Positions 45,901 to 54,857 of a stretch of 64,000 bases of DNA are shown here, piece after piece. How positions within the stretch are numbered: position 1 is the stretch's first letter; each line of letters begins with the position of its first letter. The stretch is from Bimastos eiseni (Eukaryota > Annelida > Clitellata > Crassiclitellata > Lumbricidae), in contig OY365817.1 in the NCBI GenBank assembly GCA_959347315.1, positions 3,526,056 through 3,590,055 of the forward strand. The letters are read 5' to 3'. A program made the position numbers and the translations under genes. The notes beneath the pieces are model-generated. The model was given only the letters and a program-made list of their open reading frames with translations. It was not told the origin of the DNA and searched no databases.

Positions 45901-48900
45901 TCCGGGAGCAAATCTTGTCCAATTTAACGAAGACATTGATGAACTGCTTACACAATTAAACCATCGGACTAGGGAGGTTATGCTTGCAGAGGATTTCAAC
46001 ATTGATCTTTTAAAATCATCCCAACACATTGACACGAATATATTCTATAATAACCTTGTTTCTAATCACTTTCTCCAGTTATCACAAAACCCACTAGGAT
46101 TGATATCCGCTCAGCAACACTTATTGACAACATATTTACGAATAGGCTCATAAACTCAGCTATTTTGGTTGCTGACATATTGGATCACCTTCCCATAAAT
46201 GCTCGATTTTCTTATAAAACTCCTTAAATTGCACTCTCAACCCATTAAACTTACTAGAAAAAAAATAACAAGGGGCAAACATAATTTTATTTGAGAGTAT
46301 CTCACTACCACTGACTGGTCACCGACTTGTGTAACTCAAACAAACCAGAGGAGGCCTACGACACTTTTCTTTCTTTGTATAAAGGTAACTATGATCTAGC
46401 GTTTCCTCTTTCTCACTCTTGCTCGGCTAAAGGTAAAAAATGTAAGCAGCCATGGACGACCTCTGCGCTTTTAAAATCGTGCTCCAAAAAGAATTCCCTG
46501 TATAAAAAGTTTCACAAAATCCCTACCGAATTCAATACGAAAAAATTCACTGCCTATCGGAATAGGTTAAAGTCTTTGAAACTTATTGCGGAAAAAAGCT
46601 ATTACGAATCAGAATTTTTAAAATACAGCAATGATCTTAAACAAACCTGGTCCCTTATAAGAACCATTTTAAAGTCGGCTCCTAAAGACTCAAAAATTGA
46701 CTACTTGGACCTAAATAACCAGACCATTACTGATCAGCAATCTATAGCTGATAACTTTAATGCATACTTCACCAACATTGCAAATGATCTAGATAAAAAT
46801 ATCCCTACCTCCTCTACAGCGTTTGACCAATTTCTTCCACCATCCCAGATGGGTTCTATGGGACTGATTACGACCTCTTCGTCTGAGATCACGGATATAA
46901 GTCGGGACCTTAAAAAACCCACACTAAAGGCTGCAATGGTATTGATCCATACATTGCCACTCCCAACATTGACCTTATTGCCCATATTTTGGCCGATGTC
47001 ATCAACTGTTCTTTAAGGAATGGCAAGGTACCAAATCAAGCAAAATTTGCAGTAGTAATTCCGGTTTTTAAAAAGGGTAGTAAAGAAAACATAACTAATT
47101 ATCGACCAATTTCAATTTTGCCCTATTTTGCTAAGTTCCTTGACAAAATTATGCATGTAAGATTAAGCTCCTATATCAATTCCTTACAAATCTTACACCA
47201 AACTCAACATGGTTTCCGAGCCGGACATTCCCCTTTTATGGCCCTATTGGGTATTGAAGAATTACTTTCTAAAGCTATTGATAACAAGGAATACACTGTG
47301 GTAGTCCTGCTGGATTTGGCCAAAGCATTCGACACAGTAAATCATACTATACTGTTAAAAAAGCTTGAGCACTATAGCATAAAAGGTACCCCGTTGAGGT
47401 GGTTTGAGAACTATTTCCAAAATAGATCTCAGAGTCTTTTGTAATGGACACACCTCGGATTTATTGTTAACCAGTTATGCAGTACCCCAGGGATCTAATC
47501 TTGGACCACTGTTGTTCCTGATTTATATTAACGACCTTGCTTCAATTTCCAACACCATCTATATGATACTATTTGCTGATGATACAAATTTGTTTTATTC
47601 TCATGCTTCCTACCAAACGCTAATAGACACTCTAAATTTGGAAGTCGATAAAGTTGCTGATTGGTTCGTAGCAAATAAGCTTACTCTTAACGTTGAAAAA
47701 ACCAATTACATATTATTCCAATAACACAAGAAGGCCAAGCCATCTAGCTTAAACATTTTTATAAATGGCACCCTATAAACCAAGTTGAAAATGCACGATT
47801 TTTGGGCGTATACGTAGACCAATTCAAAACATGGAAGCCCCATATAAACTATATTTGTAACAAAATATAAAAAAACATCGGTATTCTTACCAGGTTTGCC
47901 TACAAGCTCCCAATTAATATAAGAAAGCAACTGTATTTTACCATGGTATATCCATATATAACTTTTTGTAATTTGATTTGGGCTTCCAATTACGAATCCA
48001 GACTTGCCAGAATAATTGTATTACAAAAGATGGCGGTTAGATTTATCAGTGGACTTCCCAGAAATTCTCACACTGCCCCTATCCTTTGTGACCTTAATCT
48101 GCTTAATATTTTCCAGATTAGGAATTTACAGATAGGCCTTTTTGTTTATCGATTTACCAATCATCTCTTACCTAGAACATTCCAAAATTATTTCTCACTA
48201 AGCTCTGAGATCCATTCCCACTTTACTAGAGGTTCCTCCGGCTATCGAGTTATGGCTTCTATAACTAATACACGAAAATTCTCTATTAAGTCCACTGGCC
48301 CGCTTGTTTGGAATGCTCTTCCTGCTGCAGTTAGAAACTTTCCTAGTTATAATTCGTTTAAGAGCGCTCTTAAACTCTTTCTCTTAAACTCACCCTCTTT
48401 AGATCATCTGTTCAGAGCAGGGCACTGAGTCTATGATTCCAAACCCACTGATTCCAATAAAATAACGTTTATCAATTAAATATGAGATTATTTACACATA
48501 TCATCTGGTGTTATTTTCTCGCATTTGTAACAGTTTTTCACATTGTTTTTGGCGTATTATTAAAAATTTGGTGATGAGGATTGAAAGAGGGACAGGAACT
48601 CTTTAGTTTAAGATTAGTTATGGTTTCAATTATCTTCTTTTTCAATCCTGTTTATTGTGTTTTAATAGTTTTATTGTTTCATCTGTATTCATTGTCAAAT
48701 CCAAGGGTTTTTTGCATTCAATGTACCACCTGACGAACAGATTGAGTAATTCGGTTATTTTTAAATAAATATTTTGCTGTATGCTTATTCTAGTACCCTT
48801 CATCTCAACTCGCCATCTTCGTAGTTTTGTTGTACAGGGAAATTAGGGGTTCCTTTTAGCGGGGTTTAATCCCCTTTGGAACTCCTGTTGACCATCTTTA

Positions 48901-51900
48901 TTTTCAATTGTATAATTTTATTGTTGGCTTCAATTGAACTAATTTCTATTTATTTGACAATGTACTTCTGTTTGCTAATCCTTTGTAAATGTGGCACGAT
49001 GGTTTAAATAAATTTGATTTGATTTGATTGATTGATATTATGGTGCCTAAATCCATACTTTTTGTGAATAGAGCTGTTTAATGAGGACGATGGTACTAGA
49101 CACGTTTGGTAGTTATGTCAGAATATGACGAGTAAAAAGATATAAAAATGGATGATGAGGTCGATAATCAATAAATTAATCAAACATTGAAATTTATATC
49201 GATAATGATGAAGAAATGCCATATCGATGATAAAAACAATCTTTTATTTTTTTCTTCCAATTTAGATGTTCATTTCATAACAGACTTCATTAATTACAAA
49301 TGAGAGCATATATAGGAAGCACAGAAGGGTCAAATGACCCACTTAATCGGGCAACCCAAGTTGCATCTTAGTTTAAAGGCAGCAGTGAGACATCCATTGT
49401 ATCCTATGGAGGCAAAATATGTTCTAGATATAGAACTAATCTTAGAGCAGCGTTTCCCAATCTTTTTTGACCGCGGAACCCTTTTTATCTTCAAAATGTT
49501 TCGCGGAACCCCGTTCAAAACCATCATATTCTATTGTAGGTACAACGTACGCTTGAGAATGCAGATAATAACAGGTTTAGGCCTAGATTACCGTTAGACT
49601 AATTATTAGTCTAACCTAATCTAGGCGTTTCCCAATCTTTTTTGGCCGTGGAACCCCTTTTGGTCTTAAATTTTTGTCGCCCGCCCAAAATTAAACATAT
49701 TCTGTGGTAGGTACAAATGCTTGGGAATGCAGACAATTATAGGTTTAGGCCTAAATTTGATTAATAATAGCACAAATATTCATGACAAGGACATAATGAA
49801 TTCTCTTTCATATAAAGTTACACACAGATGTTAAGTAAAATCCTCCATTTGTTCACACTGAAGGTTTATCGCGGAACCCTTGTCTTCATCTCACGGAACC
49901 CTAGGGTTCCGCGGAACCCAGTTTGGGAAACGCTGTCTTAGAGAATGCTTAACTAAGAACTTAACTAAATATTAACCAACGATGTCGGCGGACAATGGCT
50001 GGCTGCATAATTTCGGAGAAAACCAATAATATTAATAGCTCACATCCACCAGGTAATATTGTAATGATTTTAAAAATAATTTCAGTCTTGGTAATTGCCT
50101 GATTTCTACAGGTATCCCATTCCAGGCAGATGCTGATGACGATAACCCTGTTCCAAATCTGGCTACACAATCTTCAACCGTATTTTAAATTTCCTTAGAA
50201 CCTTTGATTATTATGCAATTATTGATCAGGTTAACCAATGGCACAGTTTGAAACAAAAAGATCCCCCTTTCGAGACTCACGTTCTTGCTTTGGACAGTTT
50301 GTCAACGGCGGAGAATCTCTGAACAGATGCCTGTGAGAGACCGTACATAGTCATCCAACCAGTTGTCATGCCAATCAGAAGACTCCAGACAGTGGTGCGC
50401 TCTCGTGGGTCGAAACTCGCACTGCATAATACAGCACCAAACCCGTGACGTCCGCTTATGGGAATACCATTTAACGATCACACGACGAAGAGTGAAGACA
50501 ACGGAAACAATGGTGAAAATGATGACGATAATATTGATCTTGATGACAATAATGATCGTGATCATGATTATGATGACGATATTTACATATTTTATTGGCG
50601 ATTATTATTATCGTGATGATGGTGATATTAATGACGATGATTTTCATACTGTTGGAATATTGATGATGATGATGGTTGAGATTATAATTACTCTGGTTTC
50701 TAATTACTTAGCCCAGACGAGTCGACCATCTTCTCCAGCCAGTCTGAAGACATTTGATATTCCTCCAACGACAATTAACCCCTTCAAAAAAGACAAACCA
50801 ATGCACAAGGTAGGACTTCGCATCCCTATCGATCGTATTTTACAGCGTAGCTTAGAAGGTCTCTAATGAAACCATTATTTCTAGAGCTGTACCGATATCA
50901 CTTTTAGCCGATTATGCCGATACCGATTATTGCCGAATATTCATTTGCCGATACCCGACTATTTATCCGAGTATTTCATTGTGTTTCCCAAGATGTTCGG
51001 TTCCAAAAGATAGACCTACTGCTACTGCCTATTGTTGTGATACAAGCAAAACACTTGCTTCGTAATAGACGCATGCATGTAGTTGAGGACTAATCCTAGG
51101 CAGGCAATACAGATTAGACACACCGCCCGCCTTAAAACTGTGCCCAGGGTTATTAAAGGCCAGGAACGGCTGCCCAATTCACAGCCACCCATCTAGTCTC
51201 AGGCAACTGAAATGTTTTGGGGAGATCTGATTGACAGCTAGAATATATTCATTAGGCATGCCTCCACGATGTATATTCATCGGTTAGTCTTGAATGATCA
51301 GCCGTTACTTGGCTTGAACTGGCCAGCCATTCCTTGGCCTTCAAGCAGGCAGTTTGATTCACTCTGCATAACACCTATGTTGACACGTTCCCACGGTCTT
51401 TACTAGCACACTGGGTGGTCTCACCACTGGTCTGAACTCTGAAGAAGCCATTGGCTCGACGACACGATATGGGAACGAAATGAAATGCCTTCCTTCACAG
51501 ACCCAGTGATGTTGCTGTCATCATTTTGCTGTCATCATTTTGCTTTTATAGACTGAAAATAATATTATAAAATAAAATAATTTTTAATATCGGCGCCGAT
51601 TATCTTACCGATATCCGATATTGCCGATATCTCTCTAATCGACCAGATTAATCGGCCGGCCGATTAATTATTTATCTAATAAAAGTGCATAATAAGAAAA
51701 CTTGAAACACCAATTGTCTTAAAAGTTACCTTGACGAGAATAGCAATCATTCCACCAACCATGATCACAAATTGGAAGACGTCTGTCCATATCACAGCTC
51801 GCATTCCACCCTAAGATTAAAAACAAACTGGATACATCATTGGCGTATTTATTTCTAAATTAACTGTTAATTTATTCAAACATGACCCGCTAATCTATCT

Positions 51901-54857
51901 TCTCCAATCTGTAATCCAGTCCATCTTTCGTTAAGCATCAAAATTTTTTCTGATTTTTTAATTTTGAAGAATGATATTGTTTGATCTTCAGTTATTTATT
52001 TAATCATTAATTAACTGTTAGTTTTCTAATTCAATCCTTTAATATTATCTGTGGTAGAACATGAATAGGCCTACTCACGAGAGCTGTATATGCCACAGAG
52101 ACAACGGCCATGACTGGGATTGAAACGGAGAGTGGCAAACCAGTGGCTGATGAATAGAAAAGAAACAGATTATTGTAAACTATTTATTTAACAGAATCTC
52201 TTTGGTAGTAACTGTGATGACTTTGAGAATGTGATGAAGCTGACAATCACGACAATGGTGATGGTAGCGCTCGTAGTGGTGGTGGTGGTAGCGACGGAGA
52301 TAGTCACGGTGATCATAATAATGAGAGCGAATGAGAAGGTAGCAATGGAGAGCTATTATTATAAATTCATATTGGTAATAATCACCAGATTCCAGAGCTG
52401 CTGATGGTGCATAAATCGCCACTCCCATGTACAGAATCTATGAACAAAACAGTTTGCATTCAGCCTTCACCCATCTTAGAAAGCTGATTTATAAAGCCAT
52501 TTTCTTTGCCTACTGGATAAGTAGTCTACAGTCACTTGTCAAAATCGGTCACCTTCAGCACCGCCCTCGGAGGCCAATCCTCTTGTCAGGTCATATTTGA
52601 TGCAGAACCGGCGCTATATAAATGTTTGACTTACATTTATTATAGACCAATAATGTGTTTGCCTTTCAATAATCTCGCATGTTTGCAACTTTTTGACCAA
52701 TCAACGAATCAAGGTCTGTTGAAACTGTTTTTACACTGAGGTACAAACGACACAAAAGGACAAACAGACAACAGACAGAAAAAGAAGGTTAACGCCAGAG
52801 AGAGACCGGTATGCAGAGAGACAGAACAAGAGAAAAAGATACATATGAGAGCAGCTATAGAGTCAGACAAAGTGACTGAAATATAGATGAAAAAGGCAGA
52901 TAATGTATGGGTGGATGAAAGAGTGAGTAAACGGATGGATGACGGATGGATGGATGGATGGATGGATAACTAATGGCAGTCACTATACTATTGTCATATT
53001 ATGACATGCACTCATTGCGACCCTACACCTCAATTCTCTTATATGACACAATATAACTATTAAAAAGTACTTCACAAGTCCTGTATTGTGCAGGAGAGAC
53101 ACTTCAGTTATACAACAACCAGATTCAGCAAAGAATTACTGAAGCAGGAAAAAGCCAAAGAGAGAGGGAGGGAAAGAAAGTTCTATATATTGAACTCCTC
53201 TGAACACACTAAAAACATCATTGCTTTGTTTGCCTGACCACAGAATTATATCTAAGGTCAAGTAAACTTCCTGGCCACAAAACCCCGATTGAAGGCCATA
53301 GTTACACATAGCCCTCAACGAACAATATAACTGATAATACCTTACTTTACCAAATGTATCTAACCGAGCCAAATTTTATTCTACCCTACCTTCAATTACC
53401 TTCATTAATCTGTCAACTCGAAGTAACCTTAAATGGGTCAAATCAACGGTGCAGTTATCATACATCACTTTACATTGATCATACCCTACTATGCTCTATC
53501 TTTCGACTCTGTACCGTGATCTCCCACAATATCGTCTAGCAGATCACCCACATTATCTGAACCATAAAATGCATTACCGAACTCAACTATACCTGAACAT
53601 AAATGTACCTAATTTTACATCCCCTTTTCCAACTTTACATCATCTTACCTCACCATAAAAGTTACAGTCCTATACCTATATATATATATGGTCCGAAGCA
53701 CAATCCGCTCTTCCACCTTGAGAATGGTACACTGAACTTAACTTTTTGTACATGACTGTGCAAGTGAAACATTAAGTTTACATCTTAAATTGTACGAATT
53801 CTCCCTTACCCCCGATAAAATTCCCATTGATGCTCCAAATATCCTGATACTCTTTGACAAATATCGCTTTTCCAGGTACTAAAAATCGTAAACAAAGATA
53901 TGTTGGCAATTGCAGTAATCAATGTGTGAAACAGCAACCGAGGCTCTCAAAGTAATGCGCGCTAGTTAGGATGAACTCTGACACTAGATCTTTCGTACCT
54001 TGCATTTTCAATTATAAAACTGGCAGTAAGAGACGGGCCTACTTCAATAACAACATGTACTAAGTAAGAGGCTTGCATGCGGCGCAACATAGTTGTTCTT
54101 TTACAAATTGCAGTACAATTATAATAATTTTTGCTGTTAGTCTGACATCCATACAATCATTAATTCAAAGCGTTATGTAGCGCTTCTTCATTCGTCAGAT
54201 AACTATTACAGTCCCAGATGGAGATGGTCACACCACTGACTCTCTGCATTGTCGAGTTATGTCTAATGGGAACAACTACGCTTAATTCAGTTTGTGTTAG
54301 ACGATGAATGGAATGTGCAGGGCACAACTGTGCAAATTGAGGTAAACTGCTTTTATGGTTATATTCATTGCTTCCGACTACAATATGAAACCTATTAGTA
54401 GAACGGTGTATAAAGATGCTGTATAACAAGACATTCATTGCAAAACACTACGAAATTATATGGCGCAATAATTTACAACAACTCAACAGATTTGAAAGAA
54501 ACCATAACGTTTACTTACATCAAACACGCTGACCAACTTCAGTGGATAGAGCCACGGAACAATGATGCGCTCAACAGAGATCAAAGCCAGTGGCGCACAG
54601 ATCATGCTGAAGATACAATACTGGACTCCGTAGCCATAAATCTCAGAGGTCACTCCAAGCAAGAGGATGGCCGATTGAAAAGAAACGAGCAATGAAATGG
54701 CCGTTGGAATGACCTTGAGTCGTCGATTGGCCATGATGAACTCAGCGGTTGTCTTCTGTCGACCTCCTGTCAGCGAATGGTAGATTCCGATGGATAGAGA
54801 GATGACCAGGAATCCGCTAAGGACCAGATAGTCAGCCCAATGCAGATGCGACTCCAT
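30952..54857 (-). CDS. SLC5-family sodium/solute symporter, SMCT-like, gene C (tail frameshift)
   Basis: Exons on the - strand: 1 54857-54519, 2 53878-53810, 3 52437-52386, 4 52146-52079, 5 51810-51730, 6 50781-50708, 7 50421-50281, 8 43164-43029, 9 41215-41127, 10 37199-37087, 11 35946-35876, 12 35534-35448, 13 32600-32355, 14 32125-32010, 15 31012-30872. Lengths match gene B exon for exon to exon 12; exon 13 is three codons shorter. The start was chosen because MESHLHWADY is shared with gene B; an in-frame ATG ten codons upstream lies before a likely 3' splice site (GCACAG). Exon 8 ends CAG/GCTTGT, a GC rather than GT donor. Exon 15 is one base short compared with gene D, so as read the protein ends at 30952 after about 580 residues instead of keeping the shared DKDLEAKVDERLLLRF tail. 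Introns hold most of the window's transposons. The role is inferred as for gene B. Confidence 0.88.
31180..31775. repeat. Diverged ~85-bp satellite in intron 14 of gene C
   Basis: About seven units share AAATGGAGATTAG, TACATTAG..CACTAAAG and GCGGACAGGAGGCTGGAAT. The same unit fills intron 14 of gene D (60755-61325). Introns 14 of genes A and B are shorter and lack it. Confidence 0.8.
33800..34245. repeat. Two diverged direct repeats rich in TGGACG palindromes
   Basis: 33800-33950 and 34128-34245 share CATGGACG..CGTCCAGGC(G/A)GTTCTG, AAATAAGTGGCAG and CACTTTAAGCACTG. Internal palindromes such as TGGACGTCGTCCA could fold. They lie inside the hAT element. Confidence 0.75.
34260..34849. mobile_element. 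MITE nested in the hAT element (590 bp)
   Basis: The ends are identical 26-bp inverted repeats beginning GGTAAAATCTTATTTTAGCG. Flanks GAAAAAGA (34252-34259) and GAAAGAGA (34850-34857) are an 8-bp duplication with one mismatch. The related hAT copy at 49448-49935, read in reverse, has the uninterrupted sequence TATATGAAAGAGAATTC, the empty site. It has no coding capacity. The family is uncertain: an 8-bp duplication with GG ends could be Merlin- or hAT-like. Confidence 0.88.
35600..35800. repeat. AT-rich microsatellite in intron 11 of gene C
   Basis: Stretches of AATAATAATAATAA, AACAATAA and GATAATGGTGATAATAAT. The Asn-rich frame here is a repeat artefact. Confidence 0.8.
36047..36928. mobile_element. 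Solo LTR, copy 2 (882 bp), intron 10 of gene C
   Basis: Begins TGTCGAGGGTTTC, ends GCGTGACA, flanked by a 5-bp duplication CATAG (36042-36046, 36929-36933) different from that of copy 1. Full-length similarity to 28723-29600, with scattered substitutions and small indels. Both copies keep a long open frame on the - strand. Confidence 0.88.
37040..37070. repeat. (CA)n microsatellite next to the exon 10 donor of gene C
   Basis: CACACACACGCACACGCACG run ending about 15 bases from the 5' splice site of exon 10. Confidence 0.85.
37836..40026 (-). mobile_element. Probable bounds of a pogo/Tigger-type element in intron 9 of gene C
   Basis: AGGGAAGTTCGACAC at 37835-37849 faces a near-match of AGGGCAGTTCGACAC in reverse at 40011-40025. 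The right end read outward-in starts CAGTGCAGGGCAGTTC, a pogo-like terminus; the left end carries a 4-base insertion. A flanking TA duplication is not evident, so the exact borders are unsure. The coding remnant at 38341-38985 lies within. Confidence 0.5.
38341..38985 (-). pseudogene. pogo/Tigger-like transposase remnant lacking the DDE domain
   Basis: On the - strand the N-terminus reads NWSFESMILAAKAVEDGR, then, after a one-base shift, EFGVPRNTLRDRVNG, the Pipsqueak-type helix-turn-helix of pogo-like transposases. Next comes ENEKALVERLIRLQRMGFEL, the start of the CENP-B-type DNA-binding domain. After LTINDVPSYIG the frame jumps to a Ser/Thr/Pro-rich stretch and a C-terminal GGRRQSAAVLTSPAYRKNLF, which resembles the end of such proteins. 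The catalytic domain (about 200 residues) is missing, so it cannot transpose itself. A captured or domesticated DNA-binding protein is a less likely alternative. Confidence 0.7.
40059..40230. repeat. ~22-bp minisatellite of hairpin units
   Basis: About seven units of the type GGGGTAGCACAGAGTGCTAC. Each unit holds TAGCAC-AGA-GTGCTA, a 6-bp palindrome. The Cys/Leu-rich - strand frames across it are artefacts. Confidence 0.88.
41240..42419. mobile_element. TIR DNA transposon (1180 bp), TTA target duplication, intron 8 of gene C
   Basis: Left end GGGGCCGTTCACATATTATA..ACGC and the inverted right end GGGGCCGTTCACATAAATTA..ACGC match apart from a 5-base indel. TTA flanks both sides (41237-41239, 42420-42422). 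G-rich GGGGTAGG motifs lie near both ends. No transposase is visible. The TTA duplication and GGGSC start fit PIF/Harbinger-type MITEs; the assignment is inferred. Confidence 0.82.
42485..42720 (+). repeat. tRNA-derived SINE
   Basis: Head GTGTGGCGCAGTGGCCGATC, B box GGGTTCGACCC, body GTAGGGACCTTGAGCAAGTC, tail ATCAAATTTCAG then an (AAT)n run. It begins about 60 bases after the TTA-flanked element. Confidence 0.88.
43857..44848 (+). pseudogene. LINE ORF1 (coiled coil plus RNA-binding-like domain), frameshifted
   Basis: Two frames overlap at 44135. Without the shift the coiled coil would continue into the SQIDSLMSVQR segment. The second part has LFFHGVEED and DIASAYRMPRRGKETTSPIVVKFTN-like sequence (IVVKF is typical), as in ORF1 proteins that bind LINE RNA. 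A further frame change occurs before the last 30 codons. Confidence 0.75.
45193..48428 (+). pseudogene. LINE ORF2 (endonuclease and reverse transcriptase), frameshifted
   Basis: Pieces at 45193-45675, 45620-46153, 46327-47016, 46989-47444, 47404-47724 and 47943-48428 join into one apurinic endonuclease-RT polyprotein. The RT YADD-type box (FADDT) is kept near 47573-47587. The last segment has FISGLPRNSHTAPI and GPLVWNALPAAVRN, the standard C-terminal domain. Confidence 0.85.
49448..49935. mobile_element. hAT-like deletion derivative (488 bp), intron 7 of gene C
   Basis: Ends CAGCGTTTCCCAATC and, inverted, CAGCGTTTCCCAAACTG, with exact 8-bp duplication TCTTAGAG at 49440-49447 and 49936-49943. 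It lies in the opposite orientation to the 2166-bp copy. The terminus plus about 165 bp is duplicated in tandem: GGCGTTTCCCAATCTTTTTT recurs at 49624, so the element has an extra internal end. Confidence 0.9.
50450..50700. repeat. GAT/ATC-rich tract in intron 6 of gene C
   Basis: GATGATGATGATGG and GATGACGATAT stretches between exons 6 and 7, in the same position as the tracts in genes A and B. Confidence 0.75.
50884..51685. mobile_element. Candidate DNA element with CCGATAT-rich ends, intron 5 of gene C
   Basis: The left end iterates CCGAT (GCTGTACCGATATCAC, GCCGATACCGATTATTGCCG) and the right end carries the inverted pattern (ATATCGGCGCCGATTATC, AATCGGCCGGCCGATTAATT). Intron 5 is 176 bp in gene A and 219 bp in gene B but 948 bp here, which fits an insertion. 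I could not fix a target duplication or the exact borders. Confidence 0.6.
52240..52345. repeat. Trinucleotide/GT-rich microsatellite in intron 3 of gene C
   Basis: GTGGTGGTGGTGGTAGCGAC followed by GAT-type repeats. The His/Tyr-rich frame on the - strand is an artefact apart from exon 3. Confidence 0.75.
52530..52660 (+). mobile_element. LINE/SINE 3' tail remnant in intron 2 of gene C
   Basis: Ends in CCGGCGCTATATAAATGTTT, the same tail type as at 60228 and 10283. Nothing upstream is recognisable. Confidence 0.45.
52926..52970. repeat. (GGAT)n microsatellite
   Basis: GGATGGATGGATGGATGGAT run in intron 2 of gene C. Confidence 0.92.

Larger units (their letters stand above)
43600..49030 (+). 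mobile_element. Near-full-length CR1/L2-type LINE, antisense in intron 7 of gene C
   Basis: ORF1 starts near 43857 and runs to about 44848 with a shift at about 44120: a coiled coil (LERTTK..VDLNKR) then an RNA-binding-like domain with SAYRMPRRGKE and RIFINESLS. ORF2 starts near 45193. Its endonuclease has LHINCLSILPKIDE, AVTETWL, YRPPG and DHLPI, with EDFNID where GDFN is usual. RT has VIPVFKKGSKENITNYRPIS, LLDLAKAFDTVNHTILL, VPQGSNLGPLLFLIYINDL and intact LFADDTN. The C-terminus is near 48428. The 3' end is (TTTGA)n at about 49005-49030, typical of this group. At least four frameshifts make it inactive. The 5' border is a guess. Confidence 0.9.
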
